Shown here piece after piece: positions 7,948 through 15,551 of a DNA stretch of 64,000 nucleotides. Position 1 is the first letter of the stretch, and the number at the start of each line of letters is the position of its first letter. Where the stretch lies: contig CAVFCW010000003.1 in assembly GCA_963621245.1 (NCBI GenBank), positions 1-64,000 of the forward strand, read 5' to 3'. Below the pieces are notes generated by a model that saw only the letters and a program-made list of their open reading frames with translations, ran no database searches and was not told the DNA's origin. This stretch comes from SIG603 sp963621245. GTDB lineage: Bacteria; Bacillota; Clostridia; Oscillospirales; Acutalibacteraceae. A program made the position numbers and the translations under genes.

Positions 7948-8013
7948 TTCAGAGTACGCATCTCTGAAATCGGCAAAGGCGCCCAAATGGATCCTATCCA
8001 CTCAGACGCCTTT
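7948..8013 (-). ncRNA. Structured 5' leader, possible riboswitch
   Basis: On the minus strand the leader of the oxidase operon forms two strong hairpins. One pairs AAAGGCGTC (8013-8005) with GGCGCCTTT (7983-7975) and contains an inner TGGAT/ATCCA stem. The second pairs TTCAGAG with CTCTGAA (7968-7948). The hairpins end about 80 bases before the first start codon. I could not match them to a riboswitch class I know. Confidence 0.4.
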
Positions 8014-8210
8014 ATCTGCTACTGTTTATTTTCTACTGTTTCTTCACTGCTGTAACTTACAAGCAATACTTTATATCTTTTTCTCTGATAAAAATTGTAA
8101 AAATCGGAACAACCGATATAAATTAACGATAAATCTTCAAAAACTCACCCAATGTATTTTATCGGCTTTTTGAATTTAATTTTAAATTTCACAAGAAATA
8201 CAGAAAAATA

Positions 8211-8247
8211 AAAACAAAGACCCAAATAATTTTCAGGTCTTTGTTTT
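8211..8247 (-). terminator. Terminator of the kinase gene
   Basis: Arms AAAACAAAGACC and GGTCTTTGTTTT lie 5 bases past the kinase stop, with T-rich sequence following on the minus strand. Confidence 0.8.
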
Positions 8248-8251
8248 ATTT

Positions 8252-9511
8252 TTATTTAAGCAAAGCAGTAATGATAATTCTTCCGTCCTTGTAATCGGCG
8301 GAAATCGAGCCCCTATGCCCCTCCGCTATGCTCCTTGCGATTGAAAGTCCTATGCCGAATCCGCCCGTGGCTGAATTTCTCGATGAATCCATGCGGTAAA
8401 AACGGTCAAACATCCTTTTTAGGCTGTTTTCATCTGGCTGATCGCACTCGTTCGAAACGCATAACTTTACCCCGTGTCTCGCTTTTTCGAGCGACAAATC
8501 GATAGTGCTGTCTTTTGAAGCATACTTTACCGCATTGTCCATAAGCATTGAGATAAGCTGGCGCACGGCGTACTCGTCACCGTTATAATTTAAATTTTCT
8601 TCGCAAGTTATTTTGAGGTCAAGGCTCTTTTCCTCCGCAAACTCCCTAAATGATTCCGCCGTCTGCTCCACCGCCTCACTCACGGGGAAAACGCTCATTT
8701 TAAGCGGACTTTCTTCCTCGTCCATGCGTGAAAGCGTGACAAGAGAATTTACGAGTGACGTGAGTTTTTCCGTCTGAGCCTCGGCTTTATCTATCCACTT
8801 TTGCTTGCCGACTTCCATCTCGAGAACCCTTAAACTTGTCGAAATAACTGTTATCGGAGTTTTGAGTTCGTGGCTTGCATCGGTGATGAACTGCTTTTGC
8901 CGCTTGTAACTTTGCACCACGGGATCGATCGCTCTGCGTGAAAAAAGCACAACAAGCAAAAAGACGAGCAAAATGCACACAAAATCAGCCACAAAAGACC
9001 AGAGAAGAACCTTTCTAAGTGTTCGAAGCTGTTGGTAGCTGTCGAGGAATATTGCCACATATTCCCCCTCATCGTTCAAGTAAACGCCGTAGCTGTATGT
9101 CTTGTAAACGCCGTAGCCCGTGCCGTGATTTTTTGCCTTGACGAGATATTCGTCCACTGTATCGGTTGTGACGGCAGCAATTCTGGTCAAATCGGCTGTT
9201 GTCATGGTACCGTTTTCGTCAAAACAAATCACAAAGAAACGTGTTGAAAAAGGAGTTTCCTGGTTGAACGGCCCGCCGCTTGTGTTTTTCGGCGGTTTTT
9301 TATCGCCTGTCGATATGTCGGGCGGTTCGTTTTGCTTTTGTTCAAGCGGAATTGTCCCCTCGTTCTCGTGAATCAAATCGAGAGTCCGCCTCAAATCACT
9401 TGCCGTCGAAACAACATTGGTTACATTCAAAATTAGCGTTAAAAGCAGCATGACTGCCGCAACGGAAAGCGTGGCAATGCGGATAAATCTCTTGCGAAGC
9501 CTTAAAATCAT
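8252..9511 (-). CDS. Sensor histidine kinase
   Basis: A 419-residue two-helix membrane kinase. The first membrane segment is at about 11-33, an extracytoplasmic loop carries a PPDISTGDKKPP linker, and a second segment lies at about 170-190. The phospho-acceptor box is FITDASHELKTPITVIS, the N box is LMDNAVKYAS, and the ATP lid is GGFGIGLSIARSIAEGH. It overlaps the response regulator gene by 4 bases. It should phosphorylate that regulator in response to an envelope signal. The same operon carries the VTC and DUF4956 genes. Confidence 0.95.
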   Translation of the reverse strand: MILRLRKRFIRIATLSVAAVMLLLTLILNVTNVVSTASDLRRTLDLIHENEGTIPLEQKQNEPPDISTGDKKPPKNTSGGPFNQETPFSTRFFVICFDENGTMTTADLTRIAAVTTDTVDEYLVKAKNHGTGYGVYKTYSYGVYLNDEGEYVAIFLDSYQQLRTLRKVLLWSFVADFVCILLVFLLVVLFSRRAIDPVVQSYKRQKQFITDASHELKTPITVISTSLRVLEMEVGKQKWIDKAEAQTEKLTSLVNSLVTLSRMDEEESPLKMSVFPVSEAVEQTAESFREFAEEKSLDLKITCEENLNYNGDEYAVRQLISMLMDNAVKYASKDSTIDLSLEKARHGVKLCVSNECDQPDENSLKRMFDRFYRMDSSRNSATGGFGIGLSIARSIAEGHRGSISADYKDGRIIITALLK

Positions 9512-10182
9512 GACTTATCCTCCAGGAGGTAGCCGAGGCCGCGGTTTGCCGTAAGCGTGGCGAGGGAGCCTATACTCTTTAGCTTCTTGCGAAGGTTTGA
9601 TATATTCACCCAGACGACATTTATCTCGGCGTCGTTATCCCAACCCCAAACCTTTTCCATGATTCTCTCGGCGGAAAAAACACGGTTGGGGTTGCGCATG
9701 AAAAGCTCCGCTATCTGAAATTCTCTGCCGCTTAAGCGTATGCTGTTTTCACCGCAGGAGAGAACGCCCGACTCGGGATCGAGCGTCAAATCCGCAAACG
9801 AAAGGCAAGTCGGGCGGTACGCCTCGCTTCTTCTGAGCATTGCACGCACACGGCTTATAAGCTCATCGGGAACGAACGGCTTGGGAAGATAATCGTCCGC
9901 ACCGGAATTAAATCCGACTATGCGGTCGTCCGTCTCCCCTTTTGCCGTAAGCATCATAATGGGAGTTTCGCAATTTTCTGCTCTTAGCTTTTTAAGCACC
10001 TCAATGCCGTTCATTTTCGGCATCATAACATCCAAAATGATAGCGTCATATGCGCCAGAAATCGCATACTCGTAAGCGTCAAAGCCGTTGTGAACACAGT
10101 CCGTCGCAAAGTTGTTTTTCTCAAAAAAGGCGACCAAAACCTCAGCCAAGTCCAATTCGTCCTCTGCAATTAAAAGCCGCAT
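9508..10182 (-). CDS. OmpR-family response regulator
   Basis: A 224-residue regulator. The receiver has the acidic pair in RLLIAEDELDL, phospho-Asp in AIILDVMMPKMNG and Lys in YLPKPF. The C-terminal winged helix ends in LRKKLKSIGSLATLTANRGLGYLL. OmpR-type regulators bind direct repeats about 11 bases apart. Two such pairs lie between the VTC gene and the divergent lipoprotein gene (11682-11733), which are the best targets visible. A separate promoter precedes this gene. Confidence 0.95.
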   Translation of the reverse strand: MRLLIAEDELDLAEVLVAFFEKNNFATDCVHNGFDAYEYAISGAYDAIILDVMMPKMNGIEVLKKLRAENCETPIMMLTAKGETDDRIVGFNSGADDYLPKPFVPDELISRVRAMLRRSEAYRPTCLSFADLTLDPESGVLSCGENSIRLSGREFQIAELFMRNPNRVFSAERIMEKVWGWDNDAEINVVWVNISNLRKKLKSIGSLATLTANRGLGYLLEDKS

Positions 10183-10206
10183 AAAATCACTCTCCTTTTG
10201 CTTATC

Positions 10207-10235
10207 AGTATAACGATTAAAAGATATTATTGCAA
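10207..10235 (-). promoter_or_regulatory. Internal promoter for the two-component genes
   Basis: On the minus strand TTGCAA, a 17-base spacer, then TATACT, about 25 bases before the response-regulator start. It allows transcription apart from the VTC-DUF4956 message. Confidence 0.65.
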
Positions 10236-10245
10236 GAAGTCAAAA

Positions 10246-10911
10246 TCAGAGAGAAACCTCTTTCATCACATTTCTCGAACAGGAAATAGTCAGGTTGCCG
10301 TTTCTCGTGCGAAGCTCATCAAGAAATGCTTTCGGCACTCTGCCGTCAGCCATAATAATTCGGTATTCGAGGTCAAACATTGTGCCCATGTTGGAGGTTT
10401 TCACACGCACAAGCTCAAAGTCACTTGTGTAATTTTCCAAAACATCGTCAAACAATCCCTCGTAATCGAGATTCTCGGGCACGCTTATGCGAAGTATTCT
10501 TTCAGCCTCGGATTTTTGACCGAAACGCAAAAGCGTTAAAAGCATGAGCATTCCGCCCGCAAGCACAAAGGTAAGCACGGCAAGCACCACATAGCCCATT
10601 CCCGTTGCTAGACCTACTGCCATAGCGAGAAAAATCACGGCAATCTCCCTTGCAGTGCCCGGTTGAGAACGGAACCGAACGAGTCCGAACGCACCCGCAA
10701 CTGCAACTCCAGCTCCGATGTTTCCGTTCACAAGCATTATCACGACCTGTACGGCTGTTGGGAGTATTGCAAGGGTAAGCGCAAGGCTTTGACTTGATTT
10801 TTCACGGTACATAGATACAAGTGAAAGTCCGATTCCGAGCGCCATGGAAACAGCGGTACAAATGAGAAAAGCTCCTATAGTTATTTGAGATCCGATTATA
10901 GAATTAAGCAC
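10246..10911 (-). CDS. DUF4956 membrane protein
   Basis: A 221-residue protein starting at a GTG that overlaps the VTC gene end by 8 bases. Four hydrophobic helices fill the first 130 residues, with the conserved GAFGLVRFRSQPGTAREIAVIFLAMAVG-type core (key part GLVRFRSQPGTAREI). A soluble alpha/beta C-terminal domain follows. DUF4956 proteins are found almost always next to VTC-domain proteins, often with CotH or beta-solenoid surface proteins. Their role is unknown. A membrane partner of the VTC enzyme is the natural guess. Confidence 0.88.
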   Translation of the reverse strand: MLNSIIGSQITIGAFLICTAVSMALGIGLSLVSMYREKSSQSLALTLAILPTAVQVVIMLVNGNIGAGVAVAGAFGLVRFRSQPGTAREIAVIFLAMAVGLATGMGYVVLAVLTFVLAGGMLMLLTLLRFGQKSEAERILRISVPENLDYEGLFDDVLENYTSDFELVRVKTSNMGTMFDLEYRIIMADGRVPKAFLDELRTRNGNLTISCSRNVMKEVSL

Positions 10912-11647
10912 AGATTATGTCCTCCTTAGATTTTTTGATTTCATCGGCTTTAGGCATGTCATAGCGATAGCATGCGCCATATTTTGAATAAGATGTCGGG
11001 TAAGCCTTTGCTTCCGAGAGCAAACGGCTAAGCCACAGCGGTGCGGTATCTGGTATTTTTATTTCCATAAGCACCTCGCCGTAACCGGATATTGGCGAGC
11101 CGTAATCTCCCAAACGCAAATCGAGATTATCCGTCCTCCAACGCAAATTTGTATCGAATGTTATGCGAAGTTCACTGTTTTCAATGCCCGCAAAAGCAAT
11201 TCTGTCGTAGCCTATAAAAACCTTTGGCTTTGTTTTGTAAAACTTCTGAAACCACTTTATTTCGTTTCCGATTTGACCGAGGTTTTCATAACCCACACAA
11301 TCGTCAAATTGACATGCGCTTAAGTAATTTTCTACTTTATCCGCTCCGAGCGTAACCCGTCGCTTGTAAACTATTCCGTCGTATTTCTTTTTTATCTCGA
11401 CAAAAACTTTGTCGTTTTCACTCGGAACACCGTAGCTTCTCACACGGAGTTTCTCTTTGTATATCGGTTTTTCGAGAGAAGTTCTAATCAAACGCCAGTC
11501 ATCCGTATCGTAATATATATTACAGATGGTATATTCGCCGTAAACGTCCTTTTTCATGTAGGGACGCATGCCTTCTATTATCATCTTTTGCTGCCGCCTT
11601 GTTAGGCAATATTTCTTTTCGTAACGCTTAAAACAATTTTGTGCCAT
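10904..11647 (-). CDS. VTC-domain polyphosphate polymerase-like protein
   Basis: A 247-residue VTC/CYTH-like tunnel protein. It shows the basic strands typical of the fold: RYEKKYCLT at the start, KEKLRVRSYG, FVEIKKKYDGIVYKRRV in the middle and VLMEIKIP near the end, followed by SYSKYGACYRY. In yeast Vtc4 these Lys/Arg residues bind ATP and the growing polyphosphate. The ATG has GGAGGAAG upstream. It is first in a VTC, DUF4956, response regulator, kinase operon and is divergent from a surface lipoprotein gene. Confidence 0.9.
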   Translation of the reverse strand: MAQNCFKRYEKKYCLTRRQQKMIIEGMRPYMKKDVYGEYTICNIYYDTDDWRLIRTSLEKPIYKEKLRVRSYGVPSENDKVFVEIKKKYDGIVYKRRVTLGADKVENYLSACQFDDCVGYENLGQIGNEIKWFQKFYKTKPKVFIGYDRIAFAGIENSELRITFDTNLRWRTDNLDLRLGDYGSPISGYGEVLMEIKIPDTAPLWLSRLLSEAKAYPTSYSKYGACYRYDMPKADEIKKSKEDIICA

Positions 11648-11681
11648 ATTTCTTCCTCCGATTTTAAGCTTACACTTTGAA

Positions 11682-11733
11682 CCTAAAGAAAACCTAAAGA
11701 AATTTAATCAAAATTCTTTAGGCTGCCTTTAGG
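11682..11733. promoter_or_regulatory. Mirrored OmpR-type operators in a divergent promoter
   Basis: CCTAAAG occurs at 11682-11688 and 11693-11699. Its reverse complement CTTTAGG occurs at 11716-11722 and 11727-11733. Each pair has an 11-base period, the spacing used by OmpR-family dimers. The right pair covers the -35 position of the plus-strand promoter, and the left pair stands equivalently for the minus-strand VTC operon. Confidence 0.75.
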
Positions 11734-11742
11734 TTCGTTTTC

Positions 11743-11748
11743 TATAAT
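11743..11748 (+). promoter_or_regulatory. -10 box of the lipoprotein gene
   Basis: A perfect TATAAT lies 10 bases after the right operator pair. No good -35 box is visible, which fits a promoter needing an activator. Confidence 0.7.
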
Positions 11749-11776
11749 ATGAGCAAAGAAACGCAAGGAGGACATT

Positions 11777-13567
11777 ATGAAAAAGAAACTTTCATTTATA
11801 TTAGCTCTTATCATAGCGGCTTCACTGACCGGTTGTTCGGCGGGCACAGCCGCCTCCGAGACAAGCCAAGAAAGCACGGCAAGTTCGGCAGTCGCGACAC
11901 GCAGTGCGGCTGAAACATCAAGCGAAGAAAGCTCGTCAAGTTCAGTCGACAGCGAGGCGGTAACTCTCACCTTTTCCGACAGCGGAATTAGCGGAGAAGC
12001 CGACGGCGTAAAAATTGACGGAACGGCACTGACAATCTCAAAATCGGGCACATATATACTCACGGGAAGCTGTTCGGACGGCTCCGTCAAAGTTAAAAAA
12101 GGCACAGAAAACGTTAAAATTATTTTATCGGGACTCACTTTATCAAACAGCAAAACCGCTCCCATAGTTTGCGGTAAATCGAGCGAAGTGACAATCGAAG
12201 TCGCAGACTCGACAGAGAACACTTTGAGCGACACGGCGGAAAATAACGACACCGAAAACAGCTCAAACACGGACGCAGAAAATGCCGTTATCAAGTGCAA
12301 AGACGGCTCGCAGGTGGTTCTTTGCGGAAGCGGTAGCCTCACAATCAACGCCAACGGCAAAAACGGAATTAAGTCGGGATCTTCCGACAGTGAAACTTCC
12401 AAGGAAGCATCGCTCACCATTAGAGAACTGTCACTCACAATTAACGCTCCCGTAAATGATGCGGTTAATGCGGAGAACATTCTCAATGTCGAGAGCGGAA
12501 CTCTCACAATCGAAGCCTCCGATGACGCTCTTCACTGCGATCTCACCTTGAATATCGGTGCGGACGGAACAGATGGGCCGAGCATAAAAATCACAAATGC
12601 TTATGAGGGAATCGAAGCCGCCGTTTTGAATATTATGTCAGGCGATATTGATATAAATTGCAGTGACGATTGCCTTAATGCCGCAAACGGCGATTTGAGT
12701 GGATATAATTTTGAGATGAATATCTCGGGCGGAAACATTCACGCTTACACGACAGACGGTGACGGATTTGATTCAAACGGCACAATGACAATTTCCGGCG
12801 GTTACATAGAGGTTTGGACAGCCAACACATCGGATAACCAGCCGCTTGATTCGGACGGAGAACTCACCGTCACGGGCGGCACGGTTCTTGCGGCAGGCGG
12901 AAGCAGCGGCATGGGATTATCCGTCACGGCAGAAAACGGATTTGTCACATTTGGCGGAACTCAGGGCGGTCAAGGCGGAGGATTCGGCGGTCAACCAAAT
13001 AATAACGGAGAAAATATGACTCCTCCCGATGACAAGCAAAACGCAAACGGAAATAACGAGAGCATGCCCGAGGGCACTCCCTCCGCTCCCAACTCAAACG
13101 CACAAAACGGACAAGCCGATAATAACGAAAACAGCTCTGCTGATTCCGAAAATTCAGAAAACGGACAAAATATGCCATCAAATCAGCCGCAAATCCCTTC
13201 CGGCGGTTTTGACGAAAACACATCGGGTATCTCGGTAGAATCAGGCAGTGAATTTACTATAAGCGATTCTGACGGAAATGTTCTATATTCCGGCACGGCA
13301 GTTTGCAATGCTTCCTATGTATTTTTCTATTCCGACAAAATTACAAGTGAAACGACATACACATTGACTGTCGGCGAAACAAAGACCGAATCGACCGCAC
13401 AAACCGAAAGTACTTCCCAAGATATTGGAGGAAAAGGTGGTATGCCTTTTAGCGGCGGCAATATGGAAAACGGAAATGCCGCTCCGAACGGACAAAATGC
13501 AAAACCCGAAAATGAAAACAGTTCGGAAAACAATAATAACAGCTCAAACAGCGAAACATCAAATTAA
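11777..13567 (+). CDS. Carbohydrate-binding beta-solenoid lipoprotein (Cthe_2159-like)
   Basis: A 596-residue lipoprotein with signal peptide and lipobox ASLTGC at residues 15-20, then a Ser/Thr/Glu-rich linker. Residues 60-390 carry regular beta-helix turns (INGTAL..SGTYILTGS, ILNVESGTLTIEASDDALHC, NISGGNIHAYTTDGDGFDS) with paired acidic residues that could bind calcium. A Gly/Asn/Gln-rich low-complexity stretch follows, then a short beta domain and an Asn/Ser-rich tail. Cthe_2159-type proteins bind acidic polysaccharides and often accompany VTC/DUF4956 genes. The divergent operators suggest control by the adjacent two-component system. AAGGAGGA precedes the ATG. Confidence 0.85.
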   Translation: MKKKLSFILALIIAASLTGCSAGTAASETSQESTASSAVATRSAAETSSEESSSSSVDSEAVTLTFSDSGISGEADGVKIDGTALTISKSGTYILTGSCSDGSVKVKKGTENVKIILSGLTLSNSKTAPIVCGKSSEVTIEVADSTENTLSDTAENNDTENSSNTDAENAVIKCKDGSQVVLCGSGSLTINANGKNGIKSGSSDSETSKEASLTIRELSLTINAPVNDAVNAENILNVESGTLTIEASDDALHCDLTLNIGADGTDGPSIKITNAYEGIEAAVLNIMSGDIDINCSDDCLNAANGDLSGYNFEMNISGGNIHAYTTDGDGFDSNGTMTISGGYIEVWTANTSDNQPLDSDGELTVTGGTVLAAGGSSGMGLSVTAENGFVTFGGTQGGQGGGFGGQPNNNGENMTPPDDKQNANGNNESMPEGTPSAPNSNAQNGQADNNENSSADSENSENGQNMPSNQPQIPSGGFDENTSGISVESGSEFTISDSDGNVLYSGTAVCNASYVFFYSDKITSETTYTLTVGETKTESTAQTESTSQDIGGKGGMPFSGGNMENGNAAPNGQNAKPENENSSENNNNSSNSETSN

Positions 13568-13591
13568 ACGTAATAAATAATGGTTAAAGCA

Positions 13592-13625
13592 AAAGACCGG
13601 TAACGCATATGCGCCGCCGGTCTTT
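13592..13625. terminator. Terminator after the lipoprotein gene
   Basis: AAAGACCGG pairs with CCGGTCTTT 25 bases past the stop codon. Confidence 0.75.
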
Positions 13626-13678
13626 CGCTTACTGATAATAGGATAAACTGAATGTTGTAATCAAGATAATTAAGCTTT

Positions 13679-13771
13679 TTTCAACCGAATTTAACTTAGC
13701 GGTTGAAAGCTTTCACATCTTCCCTAAACAGAAAAACATCTCATAATGCTGAGATGCTCTTCTGTCTTTTT
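13679..13771. terminator. Two hairpins in the 13.6-13.9 kb gap
   Basis: The first hairpin pairs TTCAACCG with CGGTTGAA (13679-13708). The second pairs ACAGAA...CATCTCA with TGAGATG...TTCTGT (13728-13765) and is followed by CTTTTT, so it looks like a plus-strand terminator. No gene lies between them. Confidence 0.5.
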
Positions 13772-13833
13772 GGGGGGAGTGTGTTGTGTATGAGGTAATA
13801 TGAGGTAACTACCCTCTTGTAATCTTTTTAAAC

Positions 13834-13915
13834 ATTGCCAAGCATTTGAAAACATTTTGACTCAAAATACTTTCAAATATTTGGCAATCGGGACTTCGGA
13901 CTTTGGCGAAGTCCC
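13834..13915. repeat. Long inverted repeat plus hairpin downstream of ttdB
   Basis: An imperfect 27-base inverted repeat (13834-13888) starts ATTGCCAA and ends TTGGCAAT, with ATTTGAAA/TTTCAAAT inside. Next to it is a perfect 9-base hairpin GGGACTTCG/CGAAGTCCC (13890-13915). Neither arm is followed by a clean T-run. It could be a small MITE-like insertion or an RNA 3' end structure for the ttd operon. Confidence 0.55.
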
Positions 13916-13964
13916 GATAAACCAATATTTTAAGCGAGATACTTAAAGATAAGATAAATCTGAA

Positions 13965-14597
13965 TTACTTGATGAAGCTGACGTGCTTGCAGATCTCCTC
14001 GATTGCAGCGTCCTTCTTCTCGTTGAAAGTAACCTTGTTCTTCTCGAAGAGGTTGTTTCCGTTAGCGTCGATTGAAACGATGAGCGGACCAAACTCCTTA
14101 ACCTTGCAGCACCAGAGTGTCTCGGGCATTCCAAGCTCATCCCAGTGATGCTCTGCAATTCTCTGAACCTCTGTAGCTGCAACAACAGCACAGCCTGCAG
14201 GGAATACGCAGTGGATTGCACCGAAGTCTTTGCATGCACGCTCTGTGTTCGGTCCCATACCGCCCTTACCGACGATAACGCGAACGCCTGTGTGCTCTAC
14301 AAACTCATACTCAAACTTTTCCATACGCATGGAAGTTGTCGGGCCGACAGAAACCATCTCGTATGCATCGTCCTGACCCTCGATGGGACGGACAATCGGG
14401 CCTGCGTGGAAAATAGCCTTGTTGCGGATGTCGTAAGGAAGTTCTCTGCCACCCTCGACCAAACGTCTGTGAGCGACGTCACGGCATGTCATAAGATCGC
14501 CGTCTAAGTATACGATGTCACCAATCTTGATGTCAGCTAAATCCTCGGCGCTGACCGGTGTAGTTAAAACCTTTTTACCGTCTCTGATTTCTACCAT
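13965..14597 (-). CDS. ttdB: L(+)-tartrate dehydratase beta subunit
   Basis: A 210-residue Fe-S hydro-lyase C-terminal-type subunit. Its motifs TCRDVAHRRLVE, IFHAGPIVRP, MVSVGPTTSMRME, VGKGGMGP, FPAGCAVVAATEV and KEFGPLIVSIDANGNNL match the E. coli TtdB sequence as I remember it. With the alpha subunit it dehydrates L-tartrate to oxaloacetate using a [4Fe-4S] cluster. Two-subunit class I fumarases are close relatives, so fumarate hydratase is the alternative. Its ATG shares one base with the TAA of ttdA (TAATG), so the two are coupled. Confidence 0.85.
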   Translation of the reverse strand: MVEIRDGKKVLTTPVSAEDLADIKIGDIVYLDGDLMTCRDVAHRRLVEGGRELPYDIRNKAIFHAGPIVRPIEGQDDAYEMVSVGPTTSMRMEKFEYEFVEHTGVRVIVGKGGMGPNTERACKDFGAIHCVFPAGCAVVAATEVQRIAEHHWDELGMPETLWCCKVKEFGPLIVSIDANGNNLFEKNKVTFNEKKDAAIEEICKHVSFIK

Positions 14598-15496
14598 TAC
14601 AGTTCTACCTCCGAATGAGTTGTTACAGTTGCGTTAAGATCCTTATCAAAAATTACGTGTCCGCGTCTGTGGCTCCAGCAGCCTACGTTTACGGCTACAC
14701 CGATTGTGGACGGATGACGGGCTGTGTTCTCGATGTGAACGCCCATAACGGAATTTTTACCGCTCATACCCTGAGGTCCAAGGCCGATTGAGTTGATTCC
14801 GTCCTCGAGAAGCTTCTCCATCTCTGCTGCACGGGGGTTCGGGTTGTGAGAACCGAGAGGTCTCATAAGAGCCTTCTTGGAGAGAAGAGCTGCTGTCTCT
14901 ACGCTTGTTGCAACGCCTACGCCAACGAGAAGCGGAGGACATGCATTGATGCCGTAGCTTGTCATCTGGTCGAGAACGAACTTTGTTACGCCTTCGTAGC
15001 CCATGCCCGGCATAAGAACCATTGCCTTACCGGGAAGTGTGCATCCGCCGCCTGCCATGTAAGTGTAAATCTCACAGTGGTCGTCGTCCGGAACGATGTC
15101 CCAGAATACTGTAGGTGTTCCCTTACCTACGTTTCTCTTTGTGTTAACCTCGTCAAAGGTCTCAACACTGTTGTGACGAAGCGGTGCTCTGAAAGTTGCT
15201 CTAACAACAGCTTCCTTGAGAAGAGCCTCGAGCTCGCCGATAAGCGGGAAGTTTGTTCCGCACTTAACCCAGAACTGAAGAACGCCTGTATCCTGGCAGC
15301 AAGGACGGTTGAGGTCAACCGCAAGCTTCTGGTTGCGCTTCATTGTCTGATAGATGGCTGTTGCGAGAGGGCTGTCCTCCTGCTCGGAAAGCTCCTGGAG
15401 CTTTGCCTCAACGTCATCGGGAAGCTTTTTGCCGACATAGGCAACAAACTTCGCCATTTTTTCGGTCATAAGTTCTACATTCTGCTCTTTAGTCAT
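14597..15496 (-). CDS. ttdA: L(+)-tartrate dehydratase alpha subunit
   Basis: A 299-residue [4Fe-4S] subunit. The cluster Cys are expected in NRPCCQDTG, NACPPLLVGVG and VGCWSHRRG; the substrate region shows PLRHNSVETFDEVNTKRN and MAGGGCTLPG. The length and the run GINACPPLLVGVGVATSVE follow TtdA rather than single-chain fumarases. The preceding gene is a C4-acid-type transporter, and the promoter region carries GntR-type operators. Together these support dicarboxylate or tartrate catabolism feeding oxaloacetate. AAGGAGGAA precedes the ATG. Fumarase activity cannot be excluded from sequence alone. Confidence 0.85.
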   Translation of the reverse strand: MTKEQNVELMTEKMAKFVAYVGKKLPDDVEAKLQELSEQEDSPLATAIYQTMKRNQKLAVDLNRPCCQDTGVLQFWVKCGTNFPLIGELEALLKEAVVRATFRAPLRHNSVETFDEVNTKRNVGKGTPTVFWDIVPDDDHCEIYTYMAGGGCTLPGKAMVLMPGMGYEGVTKFVLDQMTSYGINACPPLLVGVGVATSVETAALLSKKALMRPLGSHNPNPRAAEMEKLLEDGINSIGLGPQGMSGKNSVMGVHIENTARHPSTIGVAVNVGCWSHRRGHVIFDKDLNATVTTHSEVEL

Positions 15497-15551
15497 TTGT
15501 AGATTCCTCCTTAAGGTAATTCAGATTTAAATATAAGTTTAATTTTTAATT

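Noticed and set aside
7948..8013. Glycine or guanidine riboswitch for the oxidase leader
   Set aside because: The hallmark sequences of those aptamers are absent; only generic hairpins are visible, so it is left unassigned.
11704..12507. A 267-codon minus-strand frame rich in Ser, Leu and Val
   Set aside because: It is antisense to the beta-solenoid lipoprotein and arises from that gene's repetitive Ser/Asp/Glu codons.
13965..15496. Calling the hydro-lyase pair fumarase
   Set aside because: Two-subunit fumarases are close relatives, but length and sequence runs fit TtdA/TtdB better and a C4-acid transporter is in the operon. Fumarase is kept as the alternative.
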